A stretch of 5,391 bases of DNA, taken from the NCBI RefSeq assembly GCF_006228105.1, contig NZ_VDHH01000028.1. One strand, given 5' to 3'. Positions within the stretch are counted from its first letter, which is position 1. The number at the start of each line of letters is the position of its first letter. Below the pieces are notes generated by a model that had not been told where the DNA came from, made no database searches, and saw nothing but the letters and a program-made list of their open reading frames with translations. Made by a program: the position numbers and the translations under genes. This document shows positions 5,282-5,391 of this stretch, piece by piece. This DNA is from Chelonobacter sp006228105. GTDB taxonomy: Bacteria > Pseudomonadota > Gammaproteobacteria > Enterobacterales > Pasteurellaceae.

Positions 5282-5289
5282 CCGCACTT
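5281..5289 (-). repeat. DNA uptake signal sequence on the tonB stop codon
   Basis: ACCGCACTT, exact core. Its first base is the last base of the tonB TGA stop at 5279-5281. On the complementary strand the core is followed by G/C-containing tonB sequence, so the extended A/T tracts are poor. It is separate from the terminator that follows. Confidence 0.9.
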
Positions 5290-5322
5290 TAGCTTTAATA
5301 AGATAAAGAAAATACGATAGAT

Positions 5323-5363
5323 AAAAAACGGCGCTGAATCATAAGATTTTAGCGCCGTTTTTT
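5323..5363. terminator. Strong bidirectional rho-independent terminator after tonB
   Basis: A 13-bp perfect inverted repeat, 5323-5335 (AAAAAACGGCGCT) and 5351-5363 (AGCGCCGTTTTTT), encloses a 15-nt segment. That segment extends the stem after a one-base bulge (T5350): GAATC (5336-5340) pairs with GATTT (5345-5349, one G-T pair), leaving an ATAA tetraloop. The six A on the left and six T on the right allow termination on both strands, suggesting that a convergent gene may lie beyond the window. It begins 42 nt after the tonB stop. Confidence 0.92.
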
Positions 5364-5391
5364 AATGTGCTAAGTAGGGTCTGTTGATCTT

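Overview
The window looks like a chromosomal segment from a member of the Pasteurellaceae, the family that includes Haemophilus, Pasteurella and Aggregatibacter. The main evidence is six exact copies of the 9-bp DNA uptake signal AAGTGCGGT (or its complement ACCGCACTT) in 5.4 kb. This is the Haemophilus influenzae-type form, not the ACAAGCGGT form of the Actinobacillus pleuropneumoniae branch. The ExbB and ExbD proteins are also of the short H. influenzae type. The genus cannot be decided from the sequence. All recognisable genes lie on the + strand.

Positions 1-1063 hold two related M48-family zinc metallopeptidases in tandem. Only the C-terminal 86 codons of the first are present. The second is a complete 258-residue lipoprotein with a HEMAH active site. 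Over the shared C-terminal part they are about 52% identical by eye, so they are paralogues, probably from a tandem duplication, and likely act in the periplasm or at the outer membrane in envelope quality control.

Positions 1202-3465 hold a two-gene ABC importer of the OpuB/OpuC/YehXYW/EgtUV class: an ATPase without CBS domains, overlapping by 4 nt a 509-residue protein that fuses a permease to its own periplasmic substrate-binding domain. The substrate is a small cationic or zwitterionic compound (choline, betaine, carnitine or ergothioneine are the family's known ligands). The sequence alone does not decide which.

Positions 3667-5281 hold a compact exbB-exbD-tonB operon, the inner-membrane energy transducer for TonB-dependent uptake of iron, haem or siderophores. 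The 201-nt region before it contains a plausible sigma-70 promoter, a 14/19 match to the Fur box just downstream of its -10 element, and then an 11-bp hairpin with a T-tract that carries an uptake signal. If that promoter is the one used, the hairpin lies inside the exbB leader and could act as an attenuator. The operon ends at a strong, apparently bidirectional terminator (5323-5363). The last 28 bases hold no identifiable gene.

I found no tRNA or rRNA gene, CRISPR array, phage gene or complete mobile element. Most of the window is recognisable core metabolism and envelope biology. The points most worth a second look are the Fur-promoter/terminator arrangement before exbB, the unassigned ligand of the fused importer, and the uptake signals that overlap the start codon of exbD, the stop codon of tonB and the terminator stem.
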